From an uncultured Saprospiraceae bacterium (GTDB lineage Bacteria; Bacteroidota; Bacteroidia; Chitinophagales; Saprospiraceae), in contig CALHKJ010000324.1 in the NCBI GenBank assembly GCA_938033975.1, positions 1-5,710 of the forward strand: a DNA stretch of 5,710 bases, written 5' to 3'. This document shows, in pieces, positions 5,391 to 5,710 of this stretch. How positions within the stretch are numbered: the first letter of the stretch is position 1; every line of letters begins with the position of its first letter. A model generated the notes under the pieces. It was not told where the DNA came from. It made no database searches and saw only the letters and a list, made by a program, of their open reading frames with translations. The position numbers and the translations under genes are program-made.

Positions 5391-5710
5391 ATGAGAGAGG
5401 ATATATTAGATGATGGAATCCATCTTCCCAAAGCAAGTAGTTTTGAGAATGCAAAAGAAATTCTCAGATTGAAAGGTGATTATGCAGAATTGCATAAAAA
5501 GGTAAAGCATGGAAGAAATGCAATTTATTGGTTGATAGGCTTACAAGCTTTAGGGTTTCTCATAGAAGGAGCTCAAACCAATTTTGAAATGATTGTGGTG
5601 GTTATTTATGCGGTAGTGATCGGAATATTAATTGCTGCTGCAGTCATTGCTCAAAAGAAACCAATGATTGGTTTTGCTATAGCAATTGGATTGCTGGTGA
5701 TCATGCAAAT
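5391..5710 (+). CDS. Uncharacterised multi-pass membrane protein, C-terminus outside window
   Basis: The frame is open from the ATG at 5391 to the window end, giving 106 complete codons; this reading is my own translation. The N-terminal 40 residues (MREDILDDGIHLPKASSFEN onward) are charged and probably cytoplasmic, with an amphipathic helix around 18-40 (AKEILRLKGDYAELHKKVKH). Three hydrophobic helices follow at about 44-60, 66-87 and 91 to the cut end, the second rich in Val, Ile and Ala. The family is unknown to me and no catalytic motif is visible in the part present. The two-base gap after the preceding gene indicates an operon and probably translational coupling. It could be a small integral membrane protein that interacts with the tail-anchored product upstream; that is inference. 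Confidence 0.8.
   Translation, partial: MREDILDDGIHLPKASSFENAKEILRLKGDYAELHKKVKHGRNAIYWLIGLQALGFLIEGAQTNFEMIVVVIYAVVIGILIAAAVIAQKKPMIGFAIAIGLLVIMQ

Overview
The window looks like chromosomal DNA of a marine-type Bacteroidota, probably of the Cytophagales kind. Pointers are the AT-rich sequence, A-rich leaders without clear Shine-Dalgarno sites, a TTTG / TAnnTTTG-like promoter, the secreted FDPGPG-repeat propeller protein with a Bacteroidota-type C-terminal domain ending Gly-Cys-Asn-Pro, and the two-component DUF4212 / sodium:solute symporter pair. The lineage call is inference; no rRNA, tRNA, insertion sequence, CRISPR array or phage gene is visible.

Left part, minus strand: positions 1-1026 hold the first 342 residues of a HI0933/YhiN-type FAD flavoprotein whose C-terminus lies outside the window. 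A good Bacteroidota-type promoter sits immediately before its start. Upstream of it, 1104-2747 encodes a 547-residue secreted protein: signal peptide, seven regular modules of about 65 residues that should close into a seven-bladed beta-propeller, and a small C-terminal beta domain.

Middle: a 96-base divergent intergenic region (2748-2843) with a perfect 15-base palindrome separates the propeller gene from a plus-strand operon. The operon encodes the DUF4212 small subunit (2844-3095) and, one base later, the large SSS-family sodium:solute symporter subunit (3097-4845). They should act together as one inner-membrane sodium-coupled carrier for a small organic solute, probably a carboxylate. The large subunit has an EF-hand-like calcium loop in a predicted periplasmic insert.

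Right part: after a 114-base gap with two small inverted repeats and a possible promoter, two tightly linked genes follow. One (4960-5388) is a 142-residue acidic helical protein with a Trp-rich C-terminal membrane anchor. The other (5391 to the window end) is a multi-pass membrane protein, truncated by the window. I recognise neither; they probably work as a pair.

I see no clear defence, mobile or otherwise new system. The most useful leads are the uncharacterised small membrane-protein pair, the calcium-loop insert in the symporter, and the duplication history of the propeller blades.
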